This document shows positions 1-10,289 of a DNA stretch of 64,000 nucleotides, in pieces. Each line of letters begins with the position of its first letter. Within the stretch, counting starts at the first letter, position 1. The position numbers and the translations under genes are program-made. The notes under the pieces are model-generated. The model was not told the origin of the DNA. It ran no database searches and worked only from the letters and a program-made list of their open reading frames with translations. Origin of the DNA: Sphingobacteriales bacterium 16-39-50. GTDB lineage: Bacteria > Bacteroidota > Bacteroidia > Sphingobacteriales > Sphingobacteriaceae. Location: assembly GCA_002257025.1 (NCBI GenBank), contig NCHA01000001.1, positions 186,001-250,000 of the forward strand, given 5' to 3'.

Positions 1-44
1 ATACTGAGGATCTGATACAGGATTTGAATCAGGCATTGGGATGA
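1..44 (+). CDS. C-terminal tail of a PLP-dependent trans-sulfuration enzyme (partial)
   Basis: The first 44 bases read in frame as TEDLIQDLNQALG followed by TGA. This matches the usual last helix of the Cys/Met-metabolism PLP family (cystathionine gamma-synthase, cystathionine lyase, MetY); the metY gene downstream ends with a similar [12 protein letters not shown] stretch. The body of the gene lies outside the window, so which member of the family it is cannot be told. Its position directly before the SAM-controlled methionine genes fits a role in methionine or cysteine exchange (inference). Confidence 0.6.
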   Translation, partial: TEDLIQDLNQALG

Positions 45-54
45 AAAATAAAAT

Positions 55-79
55 TAATTAATTGAAAATCAATTAATTA
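55..79. repeat. AT-rich perfect inverted repeat after the partial gene
   Basis: TAATTAATTG and CAATTAATTA form a 10-base-pair stem around a 5-base loop, 11 bases after the stop codon of the partial gene. It could end that transcript, but no T run follows, so it may be only a chance palindrome in AT-rich DNA. Confidence 0.35.
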
Positions 80-124
80 TGAACACAATAAAAATTTAAT
101 TTGGTTTAAATATATTCATACAAC

Positions 125-132
125 TATATTTG
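125..132 (+). promoter_or_regulatory. Candidate -7 element of the met operon promoter
   Basis: TATATTTG fits the Bacteroidota -7 consensus TAnnTTTG. A TTTG at 100-103 sits at about the expected -33 distance. It lies about 50 bases before the SAM riboswitch, so the transcript would carry the whole aptamer. Confidence 0.5.
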
Positions 133-183
133 AAATAATATTTGGTAGCAATACCAATCTGTCTTCAATAAATTTACTTTATT

Positions 184-289
184 GATTTATACAGAAGTGG
201 CGAGAGATCAGGCTCTATGACCCACTGACAACCCCCCGATCGGTTTCGGGGAAGGTGCCAATTCCTGTCCCGAGAGGGAAAAATAAATT
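184..289 (+). promoter_or_regulatory. SAM-I (S-box) riboswitch
   Basis: The segment follows the S-box plan. An outer P1 stem is formed by ATTTAT (185-190) and ATAAAT (283-288). GTGG/CCAC form P2. The conserved CTATGACCCACTGACAACC core is followed by a CCCCGA/TCGGGG stem (P3), then GGTGCCAATTCC, and a TCCC-GAGA-GGGA hairpin (P4). In this family the aptamer binds S-adenosylmethionine and turns off methionine genes, which matches metY-metX-hom downstream. An expression platform is not obvious: no strong terminator with a T run is seen, so control may act on translation or on RNA folding further down (inference). Confidence 0.85.
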
Positions 290-1846
<1,557 letters not shown>

Positions 1847-1874
1847 TAAACAGGTTATTAATTAAGAATAAAAA

Positions 1875-1907
1875 GACCTTCCCAATCTGTTCTGGCTTGG
1901 GGAGGTC
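1875..1907 (+). promoter_or_regulatory. Hairpin enclosing a Shine-Dalgarno-like sequence before metX
   Basis: GACCTTCCCAA (1875-1885) pairs with TTGGGGAGGTC (1897-1907), an 11-base-pair stem with one G-T pair and an 11-base loop. The 3' arm contains GGGGAGG, ending about 10 bases before the metX ATG. There is no T run, so it is unlikely to be a working terminator. It could mask the ribosome site, stabilise an mRNA end, or be a decayed terminator. Confidence 0.5.
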
Positions 1908-1915
1908 AATATAAT

Positions 1916-2977
1916 ATGAATACAGAAGCTATTTATAAACACAAAAAGCCTTTTCTGCTCGAAAGTGGCCAAAAGTTAAAGGATCTTGAGATCGCTTATC
2001 ACACTTATGGTACTTTAAATGCAAAAAAGAATAATGTGATTTGGGTTTGTCATGCTCTGACTGCAAATTCTGATGTTTTTGACTGGTGGAAAGGGCTTTT
2101 TGGTGATAATTGTCTTTTTAATCCGAAGGAGCACTTTATTGTTTGTGCAAATGTAATCGGATCACATTATGGCAGTACAAGCCCCCTGAGTCTGAACAGT
2201 GCTACAGGACTACCCTATTTTCTTTCCTTCCCTGATTTTACAGTACGTGATCTTGCAGCAGCACATAAGCTTTTGGCAGATCATCTGGGTTTGCCTCAGA
2301 TTGGGTTATTAATCGGTGGTTCACTAGGGGGCCAGCAGGCAATGGAATGGGCTATTTTGGAGCCTCAAAGAATTAGAAAACTAGTTCTGATCGCAACAAA
2401 TGCGCAACATTCAGCATGGGGAATTGCCTTTAATGAAAGTCAGCGGCTTGCAATTACTGCCGACCGTACCTTTTATGCACAATCTCCGGATGGTGGTAAA
2501 ATGGGACTTAAAGTAGCACGTAGTTTTGCTTTATTGTCGTACCGAACCTATGGGACTTATGCAACAACCCAGATGGAAGTAAATCCTGATAAACTCAGTG
2601 ATTTTAAGGCATCATCCTATCAGAACTATCAGGGAGAAAAGCTGGTAAACCGTTTCAATGCATACAGTTATTGGTATCTGACTAAAGCGATGGATAGTCA
2701 TCATGTTGGCCGTAAAAGAAATTCGGTAGAAGAGGCATTAAAGTTAATTCAGGCAAAAACATTAGTCATTGGGATTAAAAATGATGTTCTTTTCCCGATA
2801 GAAGAACAACAGTTTCTGGCAAATCATATTCCAAGTGCCCGTTTTACAGAGTTGAATTCATTTTACGGTCATGATGGATTTTTAATTGAAACAGAAATTT
2901 TAACACAGGAGATAGGGAGTTTTTTCAGAACTGCAGATTCTGATAACAGTGTAATAAGTCTGCATAAAATAGCTTAA
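1916..2977 (+). CDS. metX: Homoserine O-acetyltransferase
   Basis: A 353-residue alpha/beta hydrolase. MetX enzymes transfer acetyl from acetyl-CoA to homoserine, making the substrate for MetY encoded just upstream. The nucleophile serine is S136 in LLIGGSLGGQQAMEW; the acid aspartate is in the GIKNDVLFP stretch and the histidine in YGHDGFL near the C-terminus, so the triad looks complete. The CHALTANSD and IGSHYGSTSP segments are MetX-like. It sits 69 bases after metY and 6 bases before hom, consistent with one operon. Confidence 0.93.
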   Translation: MNTEAIYKHKKPFLLESGQKLKDLEIAYHTYGTLNAKKNNVIWVCHALTANSDVFDWWKGLFGDNCLFNPKEHFIVCANVIGSHYGSTSPLSLNSATGLPYFLSFPDFTVRDLAAAHKLLADHLGLPQIGLLIGGSLGGQQAMEWAILEPQRIRKLVLIATNAQHSAWGIAFNESQRLAITADRTFYAQSPDGGKMGLKVARSFALLSYRTYGTYATTQMEVNPDKLSDFKASSYQNYQGEKLVNRFNAYSYWYLTKAMDSHHVGRKRNSVEEALKLIQAKTLVIGIKNDVLFPIEEQQFLANHIPSARFTELNSFYGHDGFLIETEILTQEIGSFFRTADSDNSVISLHKIA

Positions 2978-2983
2978 TAAATA

Positions 2984-4216
2984 ATGAGTAAAAGACTGAC
3001 CATAGGATTATTTGGCTTTGGCGTTGTTGGCCAGGGCTTACATGATATTATAAGTACCAAGGATCTCAATATAGAGATAAAAAAAATCGCGATAAAAAAC
3101 CCGGAAAAAGAACGAATTCTACCTGAGCATTTATTTACGACCAATCCTGATGATATTCTAAATGATCCGGACATTAATACGGTTATAGAGTTAATCAATG
3201 ATGCAGATGCAGCTTATGAAATAGTTACAAGAGCATTAAGAAGTGGAAAAAATGTAGTTTCTGCAAATAAGAAAATGATTGCAGAGCATTTAGATGAGTT
3301 GGTGAATCTGCAGGAAAAATACAACGCATCATTATTATATGAAGGTGCTGTTTGCGGAAGTATTCCAATCATAAGGAATCTTGAGGAGTACTACGATAAT
3401 GAATTACTTCACTCCATCAGCGGCATTTTTAACGGATCTTCGAATTTTATCCTTTCGAAAATTGCCAATGAGGGGCTGGAATATGCAGATGCTTTGAAGC
3501 AGGCTCAGGAACTTGGCTTTGCTGAAAAGGATCCGATACTTGATGTTGGCGGTTATGATCCAAAATATAAGCTTGTTATTGCCACAGCCCATGCTTATGG
3601 AGTTTTTGTGAAGCCTGAGCAAGTATTAAATATTGGGATCCAGAATTTTTCAACTGCTGATCTTCATTTTGCGCAAGAGCATCAGCTAAAGATCAAACTC
3701 GTGCCAACAGCCAAAAAACTCGACGAAAAGGAACTTGCATTGTATGTAATACCTAAACTTGTTCCTAAGAGTGATTTTCTTTATAATGTTGAAAATGAAT
3801 ACAATGCGGTATCTGTAAAGGCTGCATTTGCAGACCAGCAATTATTTTATGGTAAAGGCGCCGGAGGTCATCCAACCGGATCTGCGGTTCTATCAGATGT
3901 TGCGGCTTTGCGATATGATTACCGTTATGAGTATAAAAAATATCACCATGATAGGAAATTAAAACTTCAGAATGACCATATCATTCCGGTTTACATTCGT
4001 TATAATAATGAGAGCCTGATCAATAATATTCATTTTGAATTTATTGCTGAACAGCATAAAAGTATTGAACTTAGCTATGTGCTTGGAGGTGTAAAAATCA
4101 GTGAATTAATAGCAAAGAAAAATGATATTCTAAATGATGGAGCTTTTTTAGCTCAGGCTGGTGCATTAACTGAAAAATTTGAGGAATTGAAGCGATTAAA
4201 GCTTGAAAAAGCTTAG
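2984..4216 (+). CDS. hom: Homoserine dehydrogenase
   Basis: A 410-residue protein with an N-terminal Rossmann motif GLFGFGVVGQGL (residues about 8-19), the catalytic-domain segment GIFNGSSNFILSKI, and the conserved GGHPTGSAVLSDVAALR. It would reduce aspartate semialdehyde to homoserine, the acceptor for MetX. It is monofunctional: no aspartokinase domain is present. The C-terminal 80 residues may be a divergent regulatory region. Start ATG is 6 bases after the metX stop; the operon ends at the terminator just downstream. Confidence 0.92.
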   Translation: MSKRLTIGLFGFGVVGQGLHDIISTKDLNIEIKKIAIKNPEKERILPEHLFTTNPDDILNDPDINTVIELINDADAAYEIVTRALRSGKNVVSANKKMIAEHLDELVNLQEKYNASLLYEGAVCGSIPIIRNLEEYYDNELLHSISGIFNGSSNFILSKIANEGLEYADALKQAQELGFAEKDPILDVGGYDPKYKLVIATAHAYGVFVKPEQVLNIGIQNFSTADLHFAQEHQLKIKLVPTAKKLDEKELALYVIPKLVPKSDFLYNVENEYNAVSVKAAFADQQLFYGKGAGGHPTGSAVLSDVAALRYDYRYEYKKYHHDRKLKLQNDHIIPVYIRYNNESLINNIHFEFIAEQHKSIELSYVLGGVKISELIAKKNDILNDGAFLAQAGALTEKFEELKRLKLEKA

Positions 4217-4235
4217 TTGATTTGGATTTTATAAT

Positions 4236-4267
4236 AAAAAGGTCTTCCGATATGGAGGACCTTTTTT
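4236..4267. terminator. Bidirectional Rho-independent terminator
   Basis: GGTCTTCC and GGAGGACC form a stem with a GATAT-type loop, flanked by A5 on the left and T6 on the right, so it works on both strands. It ends the met operon on the plus strand and the SGNH hydrolase gene on the minus strand, whose stop codon it overlaps. Confidence 0.85.
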
Positions 4268-4937
4268 ATTTCTTAAGATACGGTTTTATCGCCTTTTGCC
4301 AGATCAGATATCCGTTCTTATTCATATGAAGCTGATCCTTGAGAAAAATATCCGGCATTGGGGTTCCATCGGCTAATATCATTTTTGAATAAACATCAAT
4401 ATATCCCGATTTAGGATCTTTCTTTTGGAATTTTCTGATCATTTCATTCGCACGACGCATTTCAGGAAGGTATTTTAACCTTGATATGCTGGGCTTCATT
4501 GAGATATAGATGATATCGGCTTTTGGAAGCACTGATCTGATCATACCATGCAAGCGGGTAAAACGATTGAAAATAGTGTCTGCAGTTGTATTTGTTCCGG
4601 ATGGAAAGTCATTTTCACCACAATAAATCAATATCTGGGCGGGTTTGTAGGGATAAATAATGTTTGGCGCATAACGAATTACATCAGGCAAACTGGATCC
4701 ACCAAATCCACGATTTATAATTTTGTGCTCCGGAAAGTATTCCTGGACATCTTTCCAGTTTGTAAAAGATGAGCTGCCAACCAGAAGTATCGCATTTTGT
4801 GGTGGAAATTCTATACTATCCTGCTTTAAAAAAGCGTCAATTTGTGCCTGAAATGGGAATTTTTGCTGCGAAAACGCAGAACTTCCATTTGTAAACAATA
4901 ATACAAATGCCAGAATATAAACTATGTTCTTTTTCAT
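4266..4937 (-). CDS. Secreted SGNH/GDSL-family hydrolase
   Basis: A 223-residue protein with an N-terminal signal peptide (hydrophobic stretch from about residue 5 to 22). It carries the SGNH blocks: VGSSSFTNW (nucleophile region, residues 53-61), the glycine block in NRGFGGSSLPD, the GENDFPSGT asparagine block, and DQLHMNKNGY with the Asp-His pair near the C-terminus. The arrangement resembles PAF-acetylhydrolase-like esterases common in Bacteroidota. Substrate unknown; it probably deacetylates or deacylates a glycan or lipid outside the inner membrane (inference). Confidence 0.82.
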   Translation of the reverse strand: MKKNIVYILAFVLLFTNGSSAFSQQKFPFQAQIDAFLKQDSIEFPPQNAILLVGSSSFTNWKDVQEYFPEHKIINRGFGGSSLPDVIRYAPNIIYPYKPAQILIYCGENDFPSGTNTTADTIFNRFTRLHGMIRSVLPKADIIYISMKPSISRLKYLPEMRRANEMIRKFQKKDPKSGYIDVYSKMILADGTPMPDIFLKDQLHMNKNGYLIWQKAIKPYLKK

Positions 4938-4984
4938 ACAGCAATATATAATCTTATGAACTAAATCAAATGAACCACAAGCAT

Positions 4985-6328
4985 TTATATTTCACGATTC
5001 ACATCCCAGGATTCAAGATAATCAGCGACTCTGCGAACGAATGAACCTCCAAGGGAACCATCTACAACACGGTGATCATATGAGAGTGAAAGAAACATCA
5101 TATGTCTGATCGCAATCACATCACCAAACTCAGTCTCAATTACAGCAGGCTTCTTCTTAATAGCCCCCACAGCCAAAACAGCAACCTGCGGCTGATTGAT
5201 AATTGGTGTGCCCATAATATTGCCAAAAGTTCCCAAATTGGTCATAGTGAATGTTCCGCCTTGCGTTTCATCAGGCTTTAATTTTGAAAGACGGGAGCGG
5301 CTGGCCAGATCATTTACTGCCTTTGTTAGTCCGTAAAGATTTAGCTGATCTGCATTTTTTATGACCGGTACAATCAGATTTCCACTTGGAAGAGCAGCAG
5401 CCATTCCAATATTAATATCACGCTTCTTGATGATCTGAATTCCATTAACAGAAATATTGATCATCGGAAGGTCCTTGATAGCTTTCGCAACTGCTTCAAT
5501 GAAGATAGGTGTAAAAGTAATCTTCTCTCCTTCGCGTTTTTCAAATGAATTTTTTACACGATCACGCCATTGAACAAGGTTTGTAACATCGGCCTCAACA
5601 AATGAGGTAACGTGGGCAGAAGTTTGTTTACTCATTACCATATGATCCGCAATCAACTTGCGCATACGGTCCATTTCTATAATCTCATCCCCCCCGGAAA
5701 CAGAAACTGAAGAGGTTTTTCTCTCCTGCACCTGTTCAGGTACTGGAACTGATGATGATAATTCTTTACTAGCTACATCCGTTTGGACAGTTTTGCCTGA
5801 ATTTATAAAATCGATAATATCTTTCTTGGTAACCCGGCCTTCGGAACCCGTTCCAATAATTTTATCTAAGTCGGCAGTACTAATACCCTCTTCCGCTGCC
5901 ATACTTTTCACCAGCGGAGAATAAAAGCGGCTTGAACTACTGAAATCAACCGGTTTTATAATTTCCTCATGATTAGCAGTCGCTAAATCCGGAATTCCAT
6001 CTCTTTGAACATGCTCTTCGACCTCCATAGGCAATACAGGTGTAAAAACCTGCTCTGATGGAGGGTTTTCTGTCTTTGTTTCAATAGCCTCAGTCTCAAT
6101 TGTTGCGATTACAGCACCAACCTGAACTATTTCATCTTCCTTAAAAAATATTTTGACAAGTTTTCCGGATACCGGAGATGGGACTTCTGAATCGACCTTA
6201 TCAGTAGCAATTTCCAATACAGATTCATCAATATCAATTTGGTCGCCAGGCTGTTTAACCCATTTAATGATTGTAGCTTCGGCAACACTCTCCCCCATTT
6301 TTGGAAGTACTAATTCGTATAAAGCCAT
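4985..6328 (-). CDS. Dihydrolipoamide acyltransferase, E2 of a 2-oxo acid dehydrogenase complex
   Basis: 447 residues with three parts: an N-terminal lipoyl domain (residues 1-78, lipoyl lysine K44 in EIATDKVDSEVPSP), a Pro/Ser/Glu-rich linker, a peripheral subunit-binding domain starting at FYSPLVKSMAAEEG, and a C-terminal catalytic domain with the active-site SYDHRVVDG. In Bacteroidota such stand-alone E2 genes usually serve the branched-chain 2-oxo acid complex, but pyruvate or 2-oxoglutarate cannot be excluded from the sequence. E1 and E3 are not adjacent. Confidence 0.88.
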   Translation of the reverse strand: MALYELVLPKMGESVAEATIIKWVKQPGDQIDIDESVLEIATDKVDSEVPSPVSGKLVKIFFKEDEIVQVGAVIATIETEAIETKTENPPSEQVFTPVLPMEVEEHVQRDGIPDLATANHEEIIKPVDFSSSSRFYSPLVKSMAAEEGISTADLDKIIGTGSEGRVTKKDIIDFINSGKTVQTDVASKELSSSVPVPEQVQERKTSSVSVSGGDEIIEMDRMRKLIADHMVMSKQTSAHVTSFVEADVTNLVQWRDRVKNSFEKREGEKITFTPIFIEAVAKAIKDLPMINISVNGIQIIKKRDINIGMAAALPSGNLIVPVIKNADQLNLYGLTKAVNDLASRSRLSKLKPDETQGGTFTMTNLGTFGNIMGTPIINQPQVAVLAVGAIKKKPAVIETEFGDVIAIRHMMFLSLSYDHRVVDGSLGGSFVRRVADYLESWDVNREI

Positions 6329-6362
6329 ATTTGAGTATTTTGGAGAATTGGTAATTTATATG

Positions 6363-6370
6363 CAAAATTA
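6363..6370 (-). promoter_or_regulatory. -7 promoter element for the E2 gene
   Basis: Reads TAATTTTG on the minus strand, matching TAnnTTTG, 35 bases before the E2 start. It places the E2 gene in a separate transcription unit from cinA, which ends at 6378. Confidence 0.5.
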
Positions 6371-6377
6371 AACTTTT

Positions 6378-7628
6378 TCAATAAACCTGTTCCTCTTTCA
6401 TTAATTTATAAAGTAATATGAGGGCTGTAGTAGCTGATCTTTCAATATTCTGGATTCTTTTATTGCCAAAATTGTATTTTCTGGAAATGGTCTTCGATTT
6501 ACCTGTTACAGCTATCCAAATCGTTCCAACAGGTTTTTCTTCTGTTCCTCCCTCCGGACCAGCAATTCCACTCACTGCAATTGAATAGTCAGAGTGAAAG
6601 GCTGAATGTGCCCCTTCAGCCATTTCCTTTACGGTTTCTTCACTCACAGCCCCATAATTCATGAGTGTCTCTCCTGAAACACCCAACATACTCATTTTTA
6701 ACGAATTAGAATAGGTAACAGCTCCACCTAAAAATACTTTGCTGCTGCCTGGATGTTGGGTAAACTGATGGGAAATATACCCGCCGGTGCAGCTTTCGGC
6801 AATTGATAAAGTAAGATTTTTAGATTCCATAAAATCCATTATTACTTTTTCAATTGGTGTATCATTTTCTGCCATAACAAATTCGGATACCAGATCAACA
6901 ATTTTTTTTGCATGGATACTGATTTCATTCTTTAACTGCGCTTCATTCTGCCCGGTTCCGCTTAAACGGATCCTGACAGAACCTAATTTGGGAAGATAAG
7001 CCAATTTGATATGTGTAGGAAGTGAGTCTTCCACAGATTCAATCTTCTCAGCAAGGATGGATTCACCTATTCCTGCAGTTAAAATCGTATGATGAAGAAT
7101 TACAGGTAAATTGAATGCTTTCTTGATTTTTGGAATTACCTGTTCTTCCATCATATACATCATTTCGAATGGAACTCCGGGCATTGAGACATATATTTTA
7201 TCTTCATGCTCTATCCACATTCCGGGTGCTGTACCATTTAAATTAAGCATGGTAATGCAGTTTTCGAGGACTTCAGCCTGCTTAATATTAGTTTCAAGCA
7301 AAGGAGCTTTATATTTTGAGAAGATTCGCTTTACGTTTTCTAATGCATCCTGATCTAAACGAAATCCGCTTTTGAAGTATTCTGCAAGTGTGTTTTTGGT
7401 GATATCATCTTTTGTAGGTCCTAGTCCGCCGGTAATTAGAATAAGGTCTGCCCTACCTTTAGCCTCATTTAAAGCATCCAGAATATGCCTGCGGTCATCT
7501 GAAACAGATGAGATCTGCTTAACCTTTATCCCTGCCAGATTAAGTTTTTGTGCCATCCAGGCAGAGTTTGTATCAACTATTTGCCCGATCAGAATCTCGT
7601 CCCCAATTGTTATTATTTCTGCTCTCAT
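6378..7628 (-). CDS. cinA: CinA-family nicotinamide-nucleotide amidase
   Basis: About 416 residues from the start MRAEIITIGDEIL. The N-terminal molybdopterin-binding-like domain contains LITGGLGPTKDD and MPGVPFEM; the C-terminal CinA domain contains SIAESCTGGYIS and VSGIAGPEGGTEEKPVGT. In this family the C-terminal domain removes the amide from NMN, helping pyridine nucleotide recycling. A longer reading begins 7 codons earlier, but that would overlap lptD; the ATG at 7628 lies 1 base after the lptD stop and gives the family's usual N-terminus, so it is preferred. Likely co-transcribed with lptD. Confidence 0.9.
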   Translation of the reverse strand: MRAEIITIGDEILIGQIVDTNSAWMAQKLNLAGIKVKQISSVSDDRRHILDALNEAKGRADLILITGGLGPTKDDITKNTLAEYFKSGFRLDQDALENVKRIFSKYKAPLLETNIKQAEVLENCITMLNLNGTAPGMWIEHEDKIYVSMPGVPFEMMYMMEEQVIPKIKKAFNLPVILHHTILTAGIGESILAEKIESVEDSLPTHIKLAYLPKLGSVRIRLSGTGQNEAQLKNEISIHAKKIVDLVSEFVMAENDTPIEKVIMDFMESKNLTLSIAESCTGGYISHQFTQHPGSSKVFLGGAVTYSNSLKMSMLGVSGETLMNYGAVSEETVKEMAEGAHSAFHSDYSIAVSGIAGPEGGTEEKPVGTIWIAVTGKSKTISRKYNFGNKRIQNIERSATTALILLYKLMKEEQVY

Positions 7629-7629
7629 A

Positions 7630-10248
7630 TTAAAAGTTGTTATAGGCATCCCGGCGTTTGCTGAGTTTAAGATCCTGAAGAATAGAGGCTTTAACTCTCA
7701 AATCAACGCTGTAGAATTTATAAGTTCCAATTGGCGACCATCTGAATGAAAGATCCCAGCAATGAAGATCCCGATAAATAGAAAATTGGGTTAAACTAAG
7801 TTTATTAGCTTGAAAATCGTATCCGGATGTATACTGAACCTTCCATTTCGGTGTAACATTGAAATCTCCAAATACATTAAGTGTATTGGAAATGCTTGAT
7901 TGAAGCCCATTCACTGAATAATTAAAACTATAAGCTGCGCTAACATTCCATGGTATTTTAAAATCAACAAATGCGTTGGGATCCCTGCTAATTGCATTCA
8001 GCTCATCTTGTTGTTCTCTAGACAAATTTTGCTTTGTTTTGTCGATCTCATTCAAGTTTTCATTCCTGCTTTTGGCTGCATTCGAGTTAAAACTGAAATC
8101 AGTTGAAAGCCCAAAATTAGTTAACCTGGCTATTTTGCCCGATTTTAGTGCGAATTCATCGATTCTGTAACCATCCTTGTCGATTGCATATGGATCTAGT
8201 GTTCCATAGAAATTGATCCCAATTTTTTCTTTGAAAAAGGCTGTTCTGCCTGAAAAACCGATAGTTGAGAGTTTGAAATTTTCTGCAGCAAAATTGTAAT
8301 TTCCCGAAAAAGTCAAGCTCTGTAAGATGGGGATATTGACAGAATTCTTTGACGAGTCTGCCGTAGATTTGACCTTTGCTTCAATATTATTATCAAAACT
8401 GAATCCTATTCCGGCTACCCTGCCTGCCGAAGGGGAACCAAAAACAGCATTGTCATAAATTGAGTACCTGGTTTTTATTGTTGAAGTATCTCCCTGAAGA
8501 TTACGAAAATATCCGTAACGATCGGCACCGAAATCCGGACGGTAGTTAAAATTGACAGAAGGCGTCATAACATGCCTCAATGCCATTAAATTCCCTTTTT
8601 TAAAATTGAATTTACCATAAAGCTTAGTAGCTAATCCGGTATTTAAATTATAATCATACACTCTGCTAAAGCCCTGAATCGTATCTGTAACCGGTGTAAA
8701 TCCGGAGGCAACCGCTTCAAGTCTTTTCCTAATAGTTTGCATATACCATTTTTCACTATACTGTATTCCTGAATTGAACTGAAAGTATTTCAAAATGTTC
8801 AATGATAAGCTGATCGGTATATCGTGTTGGATACCGTTTCGGAAGTCTTTTAAAGTTTCCTTTTTAAACAATTCATATTCTTTCGTATTGATTGAATTAC
8901 TTCCCTGCATGCTATAACCAACACTTAATCTCTGATACCATTTCTGCTCCCCGGCTCTATCTTTTGAATCAAAAGGGTTAAGGGTTGTCATATTTAAACT
9001 AAAACGGGGCAGATCAAGAAATATAGTCTGCTGTTCAATATCCTGAGAATGGGAAAGACTGGAAGAAAAGTTAAACAGACCATTTGCGAATACTTTACCG
9101 TAACTGATACTGGATGAAAGTGTATTTCTGGCAATCTCAGTTGGATTATATGTTCCTGCTGCACCTGTATTCTGGAAATAAGACCCTGTTCCGGCATTTA
9201 CCGAAGCACTGAAGGTTGTTCCCGGATTTGCAAGGGGACTTTGAGAATGACTCCAGGTTAAATTAAAATCCTTATTCGGTTTTTTATAGGATGGAGTCCC
9301 TTCTACCCCGTTTTTAGTAGATGCAAACCTAAAATTTAATCCTCCATCATACTTGTAATTTTTCCGGTATCGTGCTGCTGTTCCCAATTCATAGGATCCT
9401 TTTGAATAGAGAGTGCCTCTTGTCGAAAGGTCCCAATAGTCATTCAGGCCAAGATAATACCCCAGATCACGCATAAAAAAGCCCCGTGTATCTTCTCCAA
9501 ATGTTGGAAATAGCAATCCCCCGGATCTTTTATTTGGCTTTGGAAAAAAGCCAAATGGGACACCAAGAGGTAAAGGAACATCTTCAATGACCAGGTAGGC
9601 AGGTCCGGTTATAATTTGCTTATCAGTTGCAATACCTCTGCTTATATGAATTCCAAAATGTGGATGTGGTAAATTACAGGTACTGTAAATACCTCTCCTA
9701 AAAAAACCTTCATCATATTGATTCTTTTTAAATTGCTGTGCCTGAAGGAAGCCACCTTCAACATCTGTAAAAACTCCGAAGGACTTACCTTTTTTAGTTT
9801 TATAGTTAAAAAATAGAGAATCAGTACTTAAAGGGGGTTCAGCACCTTGCATAACTAATGGTTTTCCAATGTATCTTTTGTTAACCGGATTAGTTCTTCC
9901 TTTGGCAAAAATGCTGTTATTCTTCTGATCAAGGCGGATATAGTCAGCCTCAATCTCAAAATCTTCATACTTCACTCGGGCTTTTCCATACAAAAAGACT
10001 ATATTGTTAGTCATATCGAAGATTGTTGAATCTTCTGCCGCATAGGTTACTTTGGAAGTTAATGAACCTGAATTTTTTATTTTTTTTGTTACAGTATCTG
10101 TTTTTGAGCTTGCAGTGCGCAATGTTGTATCAGGTGAGGCGTTATCAGGTCGCAGAACAGTTTGTTGTGCGTATACCGAGCCACTAACGCATACAGCAAA
10201 TACTTTGGCCGCAAAAAAATATATAAAAATGGATCTAATAAATTTCAA
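7630..10248 (-). CDS. lptD: LPS-assembly outer membrane protein, LptD/OstA family
   Basis: 872 residues. A signal peptide (cleavage after VYAQ) is followed by a Ser/Thr-rich linker, an OstA-type beta-jellyroll region (YGKARVKYEDFEIEADYIRLD), and a long C-terminal barrel with alternating aromatic strands ending in an aromatic residue (YNNF). LptD inserts lipopolysaccharide into the outer leaflet. The length and the lack of multiple cysteines in the barrel are usual in Bacteroidota. It is transcribed away from the amidase gene and runs into cinA with a 1-base gap. Confidence 0.85.
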   Translation of the reverse strand: MKFIRSIFIYFFAAKVFAVCVSGSVYAQQTVLRPDNASPDTTLRTASSKTDTVTKKIKNSGSLTSKVTYAAEDSTIFDMTNNIVFLYGKARVKYEDFEIEADYIRLDQKNNSIFAKGRTNPVNKRYIGKPLVMQGAEPPLSTDSLFFNYKTKKGKSFGVFTDVEGGFLQAQQFKKNQYDEGFFRRGIYSTCNLPHPHFGIHISRGIATDKQIITGPAYLVIEDVPLPLGVPFGFFPKPNKRSGGLLFPTFGEDTRGFFMRDLGYYLGLNDYWDLSTRGTLYSKGSYELGTAARYRKNYKYDGGLNFRFASTKNGVEGTPSYKKPNKDFNLTWSHSQSPLANPGTTFSASVNAGTGSYFQNTGAAGTYNPTEIARNTLSSSISYGKVFANGLFNFSSSLSHSQDIEQQTIFLDLPRFSLNMTTLNPFDSKDRAGEQKWYQRLSVGYSMQGSNSINTKEYELFKKETLKDFRNGIQHDIPISLSLNILKYFQFNSGIQYSEKWYMQTIRKRLEAVASGFTPVTDTIQGFSRVYDYNLNTGLATKLYGKFNFKKGNLMALRHVMTPSVNFNYRPDFGADRYGYFRNLQGDTSTIKTRYSIYDNAVFGSPSAGRVAGIGFSFDNNIEAKVKSTADSSKNSVNIPILQSLTFSGNYNFAAENFKLSTIGFSGRTAFFKEKIGINFYGTLDPYAIDKDGYRIDEFALKSGKIARLTNFGLSTDFSFNSNAAKSRNENLNEIDKTKQNLSREQQDELNAISRDPNAFVDFKIPWNVSAAYSFNYSVNGLQSSISNTLNVFGDFNVTPKWKVQYTSGYDFQANKLSLTQFSIYRDLHCWDLSFRWSPIGTYKFYSVDLRVKASILQDLKLSKRRDAYNNF

Positions 10249-10264
10249 ATTCGGTGATGAATAC

Positions 10265-10272
10265 TATTTTTG
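10265..10272 (+). promoter_or_regulatory. -7 promoter element of the amidase gene
   Basis: TATTTTTG matches TAnnTTTG 18 bases before ATG 10290. Because it lies downstream of the ATG at 10254, it argues that translation starts at 10290. Confidence 0.55.
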
Positions 10273-10289
10273 CAATGATAGATAATAAT

